From an uncultured Pedobacter sp. (GTDB lineage: Bacteria; Bacteroidota; Bacteroidia; Sphingobacteriales; Sphingobacteriaceae): a stretch of DNA of 7,255 bases. Position numbers and translations under genes: made by a program. Positions within the stretch are counted from its first letter, which is position 1, and each line of letters begins with the position of its first letter. The notes below the pieces were generated by a model that was not told the DNA's origin, searched no databases, and was given only the letters and a program-made list of their open reading frames with translations. Shown here piece by piece: positions 1 to 5,669 of the stretch. The DNA lies in NCBI GenBank assembly GCA_938008555.1, contig CALLKE010000269.1:1-7255 (forward strand), read 5' to 3'.

Positions 1-424
1 TAATGTTTGCTTTAAGGCGTGCAGCTCCCGGTTCTTGATAATTTCGAGTGCCGACAGCTGGATCACGAAGACCTGGATCTTCAAGCTCAGTTACCGTGCT
101 TTCAACATACCATACACCAATGCGCACAGACGTATTAACGGGAATAGTAAAATTGACCGAACCTATTTCACGAACGGCACCACGCAAATAAATATAGCCT
201 GCCTCTACGCTGGTCTCTCCTGTATCAGGATTGACCACGCAGGCTGCGCCCCGGATTACATCACCATCCCTAAAAATTGCATCACCAATACCTTTGAGGT
301 TATGGAGCGCATAATCTTGAATTTCATTCAGTTCAGCCGATTGCAAACCACGGCCTGCTAAGAACAGGCTTCGGTCATATTTTTTGGCTGGATCATAACG
401 ATTATAATAGCTGTTGAGTGTCAT
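1..424 (-). CDS. DUF4815-type phage protein, putative tail fibre or outer baseplate component (3' end outside the window)
   Basis: The first 141 residues are visible, starting MTLNSYYNRYDPAKKYDR and continuing without a stop to the window edge. The N-terminal pattern NSYYNRYDPAKKYD followed by FLAGRGLQSAELNEIQ (residues 21-36) is what I recall of the DUF4815 family, whose members sit among phage tail and fibre genes. Later residues include a beta-rich stretch (about 56-112) with GYIYLRGAVREIG. The ATG at 424 is preceded by GGGAAG (435-430) five bases upstream, a good ribosome binding site, and it overlaps the TGA of a possible 12-codon leader as ATGA. The gene follows the baseplate genes V-PAAR-W-J-I, where P2 carries fibre genes H and G, so a role in host contact is inferred. 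The biochemical function of the family is not known to me, and the family assignment is from memory, not a search. Confidence 0.75.
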   Translation of the reverse strand, partial: MTLNSYYNRYDPAKKYDRSLFLAGRGLQSAELNEIQDYALHNLKGIGDAIFRDGDVIRGAACVVNPDTGETSVEAGYIYLRGAVREIGSVNFTIPVNTSVRIGVWYVESTVTELEDPGLRDPAVGTRNYQEPGAARLKANI

Positions 425-459
425 TGTATCTTCCCATGAATCTTATAGATGTTGTTCAT
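421..459 (-). CDS. Possible 12-residue leader peptide overlapping the DUF4815 gene start
   Basis: A 13-codon reading frame, MNNIYKIHGKIQ plus stop, fills the gap between the 227-residue gene and the DUF4815 gene. Its ATG at 459 has an excellent ribosome binding site (AGGGAG at 470-465, five bases away), and its TGA overlaps the ATG of the next gene as ATGA. This is what a translated coupling leader would look like. Against it, the DUF4815 gene has its own good ribosome binding site (GGGAAG), and a peptide this short may be chance or a remnant of an alternative upstream start. No known function is recognised. Confidence 0.25.
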   Translation of the reverse strand: MNNIYKIHGKIQ

Positions 460-468
460 GATTGCTCC

Positions 469-1152
469 CTAAAACGTCACCACAAATGAAAAAGTTTCGC
501 GCGTTGCCGCTGTTCGGATTAGTGGCACTGTGCGTTCTAAGACCAATAAAATACCTGCATTAATAATGTCTTGTGGCTCAAAATAGCGTTGCCCAGGCGG
601 TAATTCAGGATTGGTTTCAGTGCCTACCATAACGCCAAGCTCACGTATCACTTGGGTTGAGGCATTGTCAAAATCAAAAGTGAAACGCAAAAATAGATTA
701 TTAGTTGGGGTGCTTGACGTCTTGAAACGACCCGTTGGGGTAATCAAATCGCCATTTTCATCGCCAGTACAAAAAATGACTTCATCAGCGATTCTGCGGC
801 CAACTTCATTTAAAAGAGCATCTGCGGTAATGGGCTCTGGCGGTGTGGCATAGGTATAATCAATAGTCAGAGTGCTATCAGCAGGAATATTCCCATTAGG
901 AAGACGACTAATGATGCCGATCACACTGTCAACGCTATAGTCAGTCCCTGAAATAAAAATAGTCTCACCTTGTTTTAGGGCGACATTTTTGACAGGATGA
1001 TGATCAAGCGTGATTTGGTCATCAGCAAAAGTTTTCTCTGCCTCATGGGTGCTTTCCCAAGTGGAATCGCCTGTTCCCCAAGCCAAATGGATAGCTTGCT
1101 GCTTAATGCTAGCGGCAATGGCTGCACGACCAGACTGCGTTAAAATAGCCAT
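469..1152 (-). CDS. Conserved phage protein of unknown function, probable tail fibre or baseplate accessory (227 aa)
   Basis: The protein starts MAILTQSGRAAIAASI, then IHLAWGTGD (residues about 21-29). It has no signal peptide or membrane segment. Its middle and C-terminal parts alternate hydrophobic and polar residues, suggesting beta sheet, with NNLFLRFTFDFDNAS, VIRELGVMVG and an ending ETFSFVVTF. I recall similar proteins beginning MAILTQSGRAA next to gpI and DUF4815 genes in prophages, but I cannot name a family. The ATG at 1152 is preceded by GAGGG (1163-1159) six bases upstream, and this site lies inside a hairpin with the end of gene I. Its place between gpI and the DUF4815 protein suggests a baseplate periphery or fibre role; that is inference from context only. 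Confidence 0.7.
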   Translation of the reverse strand: MAILTQSGRAAIAASIKQQAIHLAWGTGDSTWESTHEAEKTFADDQITLDHHPVKNVALKQGETIFISGTDYSVDSVIGIISRLPNGNIPADSTLTIDYTYATPPEPITADALLNEVGRRIADEVIFCTGDENGDLITPTGRFKTSSTPTNNLFLRFTFDFDNASTQVIRELGVMVGTETNPELPPGQRYFEPQDIINAGILLVLERTVPLIRTAATRETFSFVVTF

Positions 1153-1158
1153 AATTAT

Positions 1159-1195
1159 CCCTCAAACTGGTTGATTTCAAAAATTCAGTTGAGGG
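1159..1195 (-). promoter_or_regulatory. Hairpin masking the ribosome binding site of the 227-residue gene
   Basis: On the minus-strand transcript CCCUCAACUG (1195-1186) can pair with CAGUUUGAGGG (1169-1159), giving ten base pairs with one bulged base and a 16-base loop. The 3' arm contains GAGGG, the ribosome binding site of the gene starting at 1152. The 5' arm overlaps the last codons and the stop codon (1187-1185) of gene I. A ribosome finishing gene I would melt the stem and expose the site, so the arrangement fits translational coupling. There is no U-tract after the stem, so it is not a typical terminator. The pairing is seen directly; the regulatory effect is inferred. Confidence 0.5.
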
Positions 1196-2387
1196 TTATA
1201 TTCACGATTGGATCTGAATTCGTCCATGGACGGTCGAGATGACGATGTTGATGCCATGTCAGCATGCCTGGATACATTGTTGCGATAAAAGTCTCGCTGT
1301 AAGCAAAAGAACTTAATTGTATAGGGTCAAGTGTTTCTTCTGATAAAATAGGCCAGATGTGGCCCTCTTGAAAATTTTTATGAAGCTCTTTCTCAACAAA
1401 AGTATGAATCTCTTCATTTATAATTGCTGTTGCTTCATTTTCTTGTGCCCGGTAAAACCGTTCTAGAATTTCTTGATACAAGAAATGCCAAACATGATCA
1501 GAAAGCTGATCTTGGCTTAAGATAAAGGTTGCGCCTACCTCTGTTTGGGTGGTAACCGCAAAACAGGCGTTTATGTCGCCAAGACGCCAACTATCAGATA
1601 AAACAATCAATGCTTTTGCAAGATGTAGTGGAGGTTCAAAATCAGGGGTGAAAGGTGATAGTGGATCGGGATTTTGCCAAATGTGATCGCGTACATAAAT
1701 GGCATTATGATTTCTAGTGTGAGGTTCTGTTTCATTTAAAATAGCGAAGTCCAGGCGATATAAATCATCACTTAGCGCATTGTTATGGTGCTGTCTATTG
1801 GCTGAGAATTTTAAAATAGGCAAAGATGATGTTGCTTCAAATGGATTAAACCGACCAAAAGATAATACTGGTCCATCAGGTGTTAATCGCACGCCAGAAT
1901 AATCGGATAATAGACTACCCCAATCGCTCTGATCGAGCATAAATCGTCTGATATCATAGCGATCATTATACATCCGCATCAAGCGTGATCTGGCGGGCGC
2001 TGATAGTTTTGCAAGCGCCACCACATTATCGACAAAAAAGTCATTGGGCACATCGTGAATTCCCACCTGAAATTCCGCAAAGTGCTTGCCCGGTGGTTCT
2101 TCTTCGATATAAATATTTTCGATGTTCATCCATTTAAGAGCCATCCGCAATGAGGCCGGCGTACCGCGAATCCGTTGAAACCGAACACCATCTTGAATAG
2201 CCTGCCTTGGATCAGGAACCCAAGCTAAAATTTCGCCGAGCCCATATTCCCAAATGAGCCAAGGTAGCACGCTATCTGTTGGTGTAAATTTAAAGCCTCT
2301 AATCACACGCGGATTAATGCCATAATCAATAGCATCTGCTAAGGCTTGTTCTTGCGGTGAACCGCTGGGAGGAAGTAAGGTTATCAC
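1185..2387 (-). CDS. I: Phage tail protein I, baseplate component, with long C-terminal extension (400 aa)
   Basis: This is a baseplate protein of the P2 gpI family, which works with gpJ at the outer edge of the contractile-tail baseplate and connects it to the fibres. Residues 1 to about 165 carry the family signal: LLPPSGSPQEQALADAI, then LPWLIWEYGLGEILAWV (41-57), RFQRIRGTPASLRMALKWM (69-87) and, near 135-150, RLMRMYNDRYDIRRF. P2 gpI is about 176 residues, so residues about 180-400 are an extension that I do not recognise; it is rich in aromatic residues and His near its end (HQHRHLDRPW). The start is GTG at 2387, not ATG. It is supported by GGAGG (2401-2397) nine bases upstream and by a GTGA overlap with the stop of gene J. 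The extension may carry fibre attachment or receptor contact (inference). Confidence 0.88.
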   Translation of the reverse strand: MITLLPPSGSPQEQALADAIDYGINPRVIRGFKFTPTDSVLPWLIWEYGLGEILAWVPDPRQAIQDGVRFQRIRGTPASLRMALKWMNIENIYIEEEPPGKHFAEFQVGIHDVPNDFFVDNVVALAKLSAPARSRLMRMYNDRYDIRRFMLDQSDWGSLLSDYSGVRLTPDGPVLSFGRFNPFEATSSLPILKFSANRQHHNNALSDDLYRLDFAILNETEPHTRNHNAIYVRDHIWQNPDPLSPFTPDFEPPLHLAKALIVLSDSWRLGDINACFAVTTQTEVGATFILSQDQLSDHVWHFLYQEILERFYRAQENEATAIINEEIHTFVEKELHKNFQEGHIWPILSEETLDPIQLSSFAYSETFIATMYPGMLTWHQHRHLDRPWTNSDPIVNITLN

Positions 2388-3220
2388 CAGTCACGCCCTC
2401 CAATATCAAGCTGAATATTGTCTAGAGCAATACACTCATGATCTTGAACAATCACATCTTGCAGGGGATTTAGAAGCTCAATACGTTGAACACCTTGGGC
2501 AAATAAATGGGCAATGACCCAACTTCGGGTCAGGTTCCAACCCAAACCTTTTGTTTCATTCAGTGCTTTGATAAAAGCAGCTTTGGCCATTTCAACAATA
2601 TCTTCTGGGGTTTCTGGGTAGAGATAAATTTTTGCTTGAATGCTGACGGCAATAATACCCGAGCTAACCACTTCAACAGTATCTGTGAGCACCCGCACAT
2701 CATCACGCAAAATAACAGACCTCGCTTTTTCCAAAAGTTCTGGGCTAGGCATGCCATTACCTTCTGTAGAAAGGATAGAAACCAGAACAAAGCCTGGTGT
2801 AGGTGATTCAGCGCGCGCATCTTTAATACGCGTATCTGCTGATAGGGCATGGTAACGATAATGTTCTCTGCTACCTGCGGTAGACCAGCCTACAATTTTA
2901 GCCTGAATACGTTTACGGAAAGCTTCATCATCTTCCCCTGATTTGCGCTGTACATCGTAAAAAGCGGCTAAATGTTCTAAATCTGCTGTATTGGCAAAGG
3001 CGAGCAAATTAGCACGTGCGGCATCATTAACTCTTTGGCGCAAAAGTAATTCACGCCAAGCGGCAATTTCTAAAATCTTCATGGCGGGATCGCTTTCAAG
3101 CAGCGCTGAAAAACTGGGATCCAGGCGCAGCAATTCCGCTTTCATGTGCGTGAAAATCGTCTCATAATCGAGCGTTTCAATGACATTGGGATTTTGTAAA
3201 CGTGTTAGATCTTGCATCAT
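2384..3220 (-). CDS. J: Baseplate assembly protein J (278 aa)
   Basis: This is a homologue of P2 gpJ (Baseplate_J family), a wedge component at the rim of the contractile-tail baseplate. Recognisable segments in order are ILEIAAWRELLLRQRVNDAA (49-68), NLLAFANTADLEHLAAFYDV (71-90), the DDEAFRKRIQ stretch (97-106), STAGSREHYRYHALSADTRI (113-132), SPTPGFVLVSILS (139-151) and VRVLTDTVEV (175-184). The length is close to P2 gpJ (about 300 residues). The start ATG at 3220 overlaps the TGA of gene W, and a second ATG follows directly at 3217. The ribosome binding site is weak (GGGA about ten bases upstream), so translation is probably coupled to W. The gene ends in a GTGA overlap with gene I, keeping the V-W-J-I order of P2. 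Confidence 0.95.
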   Translation of the reverse strand: MMQDLTRLQNPNVIETLDYETIFTHMKAELLRLDPSFSALLESDPAMKILEIAAWRELLLRQRVNDAARANLLAFANTADLEHLAAFYDVQRKSGEDDEAFRKRIQAKIVGWSTAGSREHYRYHALSADTRIKDARAESPTPGFVLVSILSTEGNGMPSPELLEKARSVILRDDVRVLTDTVEVVSSGIIAVSIQAKIYLYPETPEDIVEMAKAAFIKALNETKGLGWNLTRSWVIAHLFAQGVQRIELLNPLQDVIVQDHECIALDNIQLDIGGRDW

Positions 3221-3558
3221 GATACGACAATCCCATCTAAAGTTATGGGCCTGCCATCCGGTAGATAAATCCCCTCTAAAATCAAAGTAATATGGCCTTC
3301 TTTGATCTCAACAACCTGCACACGTTCCAATTTAAATCGATTTTCCCATTTTTGCAGTGCCTCAGCAGTGGCTGCATACAGTTCAACGGCAAAACCTGGC
3401 GATGTTGGGCGGTCAATAAGTTCAAAGAGTCTTGAGCCATAATCTCTGCGCATCACACGGCTGCCAATAGGTGTGGTCAAAATATCCACGATCGATTGCT
3501 TAAGATGTTCAAGGCCCGTTAATTCTTTACCGCTTCTAGCATTCATTCCCCGCATCAT
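3217..3558 (-). CDS. W: Baseplate assembly protein W, gp25-like (113 aa)
   Basis: This is a P2 gpW / T4 gp25 family protein (GPW_gp25), the inner baseplate wedge protein from which sheath polymerisation starts in contractile tails. The diagnostic segment is LKQSIVDILTTPIGSRVMRRDYGS (residues 19-42, split here as LKQSIVDILTTP and IGSRVMRRDYGS), followed by LFELIDRP. It is close to what I recall of P2 gpW. The rest, including TAEALQKWENRFKLERV (64-80), matches the usual length of about 110 residues. The ATG at 3558 directly follows the TAA of the PAAR gene. Tandem ATGs at 3558 and 3555, and another at 3546, leave the exact start open; GGGG at 3565-3562 fits the 3555 start best. The gene overlaps J at its end. 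Confidence 0.95.
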   Translation of the reverse strand: MMRGMNARSGKELTGLEHLKQSIVDILTTPIGSRVMRRDYGSRLFELIDRPTSPGFAVELYAATAEALQKWENRFKLERVQVVEIKEGHITLILEGIYLPDGRPITLDGIVVS

Positions 3559-3855
3559 TTACCCCGCAAAAACAGTTTGACTGCCTTCTTGCGTTTTTGA
3601 ACCGCAAGAAATGGGATCACCAATACGCGCAATTGCTTTGCCATTGGCGTAAACTGTACTTGAGCCTTTGACAAGCACACCATCATGGGGCGGCGTATTG
3701 GGGCACGCATGCATGGCCCATTTATCTTGCTCGCGGTGGACAGCTTTACCCTCAACAAACACATCATTACTTGCGGTAATGCAAGGTCTGGGTGGATAGC
3801 AGCCGTGGCCGGTGCATTTATCATTAAGTCTTACGATTCCTGGCATATCATTCAT
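3559..3855 (-). CDS. PAAR-domain spike tip protein (98 aa)
   Basis: The small PAAR-repeat protein would form the sharp, metal-bound cone at the end of the tail spike and cap the protein V trimer. It starts MNDMPGIVRLNDKCTGHGCYPP, has the expected central PAAR pattern (ASNDVFVEGKAV, then STVYANGKAIARIGDPISCG at about 66-85) and ends QTVFAG. His17, His40, His49 or His57, and Cys84 are candidate metal ligands; the family typically uses three His and one Cys. It is a single bare domain with no C-terminal toxin or effector. The ATG at 3855 overlaps the end of gene V by eight bases and has no clear ribosome binding site, so translation is probably coupled to V. An alternative start is Met4 at 3846. 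Confidence 0.92.
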   Translation of the reverse strand: MNDMPGIVRLNDKCTGHGCYPPRPCITASNDVFVEGKAVHREQDKWAMHACPNTPPHDGVLVKGSSTVYANGKAIARIGDPISCGSKTQEGSQTVFAG

Positions 3856-4315
3856 TCAAATCAATTCGTTTAGCTTTGAGCTTGATACCGTCTTTGGTTA
3901 TCTCAATGCTTGATTCACCTATCTTCAGCGTTAAGGTTCCATCTGTCACAACTGAGACAGTCAAATGATGTTTTTCTTTGTCATACAAAACTTTGCTACC
4001 ATCTTGAAAAACTAGAGTGGCATCGGTTTCTTTATCGCTTGGTGCGGGATGTTTGTTTTGATAAATGGCTGGGATCACAACACCTTGAGCCATTTCACCG
4101 GATGGCGATAACAAAACAACCTGTTCACCCACACTGGGTGCAGACCAATTTCTGTCTTGTCCAGCACGAGAAGTCACCCAGGGGAGCCAATCGGTAAGAA
4201 TTTTTCCAATCTGAATACGCACACGGGCTTTTTTATAATCAGCTTCCTTCACAGTCCCCACACGAATGAGGTTAGCAAGTTTTCTGTCAATTTCAGAAAA
4301 ACTAAAACTCTCCAT
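3848..4315 (-). CDS. V: Baseplate assembly protein V, tail spike (155 aa)
   Basis: This is a P2 gpV family protein, the trimeric central spike of a contractile-tail baseplate. Residues about 15-85 form the expected OB-fold, with ARVRIQIGKILTDWLPWVTS (30-49) and SVGEQVVLLSPSGEMAQGVV (61-80). After a linker rich in Pro, Lys and Asp, residues about 97-155 hold short repeating beta strands (LVFQDGSKVLYD, TLTLKIGESSIEITKDGIKL) that fit a triple-stranded beta-helix. It is shorter than P2 gpV (about 211 residues) and lacks a His-rich metal-binding tip, which agrees with a separate PAAR tip gene directly downstream. The ATG at 4315 lies inside the previous gene (14-base overlap), with GAGG seven bases upstream. 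Confidence 0.94.
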   Translation of the reverse strand: MESFSFSEIDRKLANLIRVGTVKEADYKKARVRIQIGKILTDWLPWVTSRAGQDRNWSAPSVGEQVVLLSPSGEMAQGVVIPAIYQNKHPAPSDKETDATLVFQDGSKVLYDKEKHHLTVSVVTDGTLTLKIGESSIEITKDGIKLKAKRIDLNE

Positions 4316-4823
4316 TTGGCACCTCTACGTACTTTGGTTCATGGGCAGCACCGATTTCTGGAGCGATGCCTACATAAACCTTGTGTGGCTGAATGCCGTT
4401 TGGTGTCCAAACTGAATCTCCGCGGTGAAGTTCATGCGCCCATTCCACTATCCACACCATGTAGGCATCAAGATCTGGTTTAAAACCATCGGGACTCGCA
4501 CCTAGAAATTCAGCAGGTGATACATTCATCCCCCATGAATTTTGATGGATCACTCTGGCAACTTCACTCGCCAAAGCCCTTACAGCAAAGGCGGCATTGG
4601 GAATGGTACTATCCACAATAATTCTCGCTTCAAATCGAGCACGTAAGGCAATTTCACCGGTGCCTGGATCATTGCCGGGTTCAAAGCTTGTCAGTTCCAC
4701 TAAAACAGCAGGTGCTAATAACGCCGTTTTGATCACCGGATAAGATTCTGAAGTTTGAATTTCTGGTATCTCGCGTTTTAAAACGGTGGTAATCGCACCA
4801 TGTAATTCTTCCCAAAAATTCAT
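4302..4823 (-). CDS. Phage neck or tail protein of unknown family, tail-terminator candidate (173 aa)
   Basis: The protein starts MNFWEELHGAITTVLKREIP and continues with a hydrophobic beta-like segment LLAPAVLVELTSFEPG (35-50), ALRARFEARIIVD (59-71), a helix AAFAVRALASEVARVIHQN (77-95) and a Trp-rich strand YMVWIVEWAHEL (121-132). A helix, two strands, a helix and a final strand resemble the small alpha/beta tail terminators and Mu gp37-like proteins, but I cannot place it in a family by sequence. The last 35 or so residues form an unassigned tail (TPNGIQPHKVYVGIAPEIG and onward). Its position between the gpZ-type gene and V matches that of lambda U, supporting a tail-terminator role by inference. 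The ATG at 4823 overlaps the stop of the previous gene as ATGA, and AGGAG within that gene's end supplies the ribosome binding site. Confidence 0.8.
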   Translation of the reverse strand: MNFWEELHGAITTVLKREIPEIQTSESYPVIKTALLAPAVLVELTSFEPGNDPGTGEIALRARFEARIIVDSTIPNAAFAVRALASEVARVIHQNSWGMNVSPAEFLGASPDGFKPDLDAYMVWIVEWAHELHRGDSVWTPNGIQPHKVYVGIAPEIGAAHEPKYVEVPNGEF

Positions 4824-5356
4824 AGGCTCCTCTTTAAAATAAAGCCCAGTTCATGGCGAAAATATTGAATAAATTTATCTGCCGCACCTGAATCCACGAA
4901 GCCTTTGATGATATTAGAAGCAACAGGCTCAAGTGGTAGCACGACTTCACGAATGGGTAATCTGCTTTTAGTCTTTCGCTTAAAAATGCCTCGGTGACCT
5001 GTGGGCATCGTAGCGACGAAGGCACCGGTAAATTGAGATTTTCCTGCTTTGGCACCTATAGCCGTTTGGCGCATGGAACCTAAAAGCGAGGCTTTAATAC
5101 CGTAAAGACTGGCGACCACCAATGCTTTTAAAGAGCTTTTGCTCGCTTTAACAAGTTTCAGTCGTTCACGTATAATTTTTTGTTGAAGTTTTTTCTGTGC
5201 GCTGATTTCTTTCACGCTTTGGGATTTAAGCCAGAGAGCCGTTTTATTGAGCGCGCGCATGGCCGCCAGTTGTACTTGGCTTTCAGTTCCACGCACCCTC
5301 GCAATGATTTGGTCGATATCACCGTATGTTGTAACATCCAGGGTAAAAACGGACAT
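4820..5356 (-). CDS. Z: Minor tail protein Z-type neck protein (178 aa)
   Basis: The protein resembles the lambda gpZ family (minor_tail_Z, about 190 residues), which acts at the tail end that joins the head. Visible features are an N-terminal helix with VQLAAMRALNKTALWLKSQ (28-46), a strongly basic helical region (KKLQQKIIRERLKLVKASKS, 55-74), and the later pattern FTGAFVATMPTGHRGIFKRK (109-128) followed by LPIREVVLPL (133-142). This last segment, where a conserved GHxGIFxR-type stretch precedes an IxE strand, is typical of the family and related HK97 gp10-like proteins. The ATG at 5356 has AAGG five bases upstream and begins two bases after the previous gene's stop. It overlaps the next gene by four bases. 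Its place after a FII-like gene repeats the lambda FII-Z order. Confidence 0.82.
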   Translation of the reverse strand: MSVFTLDVTTYGDIDQIIARVRGTESQVQLAAMRALNKTALWLKSQSVKEISAQKKLQQKIIRERLKLVKASKSSLKALVVASLYGIKASLLGSMRQTAIGAKAGKSQFTGAFVATMPTGHRGIFKRKTKSRLPIREVVLPLEPVASNIIKGFVDSGAADKFIQYFRHELGFILKRSL

Positions 5357-5357
5357 A

Positions 5358-5666
5358 TTAGCCTTCCATTACCATTGCTGTTATTTCCCAAACGGTATTT
5401 GAGGCATCGCGCAAGGCTTCCGCAAAGATTTTATAGCGATTGCCAGCAATAATCAGCTGATCACCCACTTTAGGAAAGGGCAATTCATGGGTACGCACTT
5501 CAAATATCGCCATATGGCCAATCACTTGCCCATCACCCATTTCATAGGCAGTATCGGGTTGTTTGATTAAAACACGAATAGGAAAAGGGGCAGCACCGGA
5601 GCTCTGGTACAGTGCCTCTTTCCCTAAATGTGCAAAACAATCCTCAAACATCCGATTTAAACTCAT
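5358..5666 (-). CDS. Putative head-tail joining protein, lambda FII-like (102 aa)
   Basis: A small protein starting MSLNRMFEDCFAHLGKEALYQ, with an N-terminal helix followed by a beta-rich body: IRVLIKQPDT (29-38), AIFEVRTHEL (53-62), VGDQLIIAGNRYKIFAEALRD (67-87) and TVWEITAMVME. Size, layout and the GDQLIIAGNRYKI-type strand pair resemble the lambda gpFII / Phage_attach group (about 117 residues), which attaches the tail to the finished head. It lies between the major capsid gene and the gpZ-type gene, as FII does in lambda. The assignment rests on position and overall pattern more than on one clear motif, so another small neck protein is possible. The ribosome binding site before the ATG at 5666 is weak, and the gap after the capsid gene is only three bases. 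Confidence 0.7.
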   Translation of the reverse strand: MSLNRMFEDCFAHLGKEALYQSSGAAPFPIRVLIKQPDTAYEMGDGQVIGHMAIFEVRTHELPFPKVGDQLIIAGNRYKIFAEALRDASNTVWEITAMVMEG

Positions 5667-5669
5667 GGC

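Noticed and set aside
35..361. Plus-strand open frame of 108 residues
   Set aside because: It lies opposite the DUF4815 coding region, whose protein is recognisable; the plus-strand product resembles nothing and has no good ribosome binding site.
436..459. Short inverted repeat (ATGAA...TTCAT) within the gap before the DUF4815 gene
   Set aside because: Only five AT-rich base pairs with a long loop; likely chance.
1159..1195. Reading the inverted repeat after gene I as a transcription terminator
   Set aside because: There is no U-tract after the stem on the coding strand, and the next gene of the operon begins six bases later.
3555..3824. Second minus-strand frame overlapping the PAAR gene
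   Set aside because: The PAAR frame has clear family motifs and conserved His/Cys positions; the other frame reads as a shifted shadow.
3559..3855. PAAR protein as a type VI secretion effector carrier
   Set aside because: It is a bare PAAR domain without effector extension, flanked by phage V and W genes and in an operon with capsid genes.
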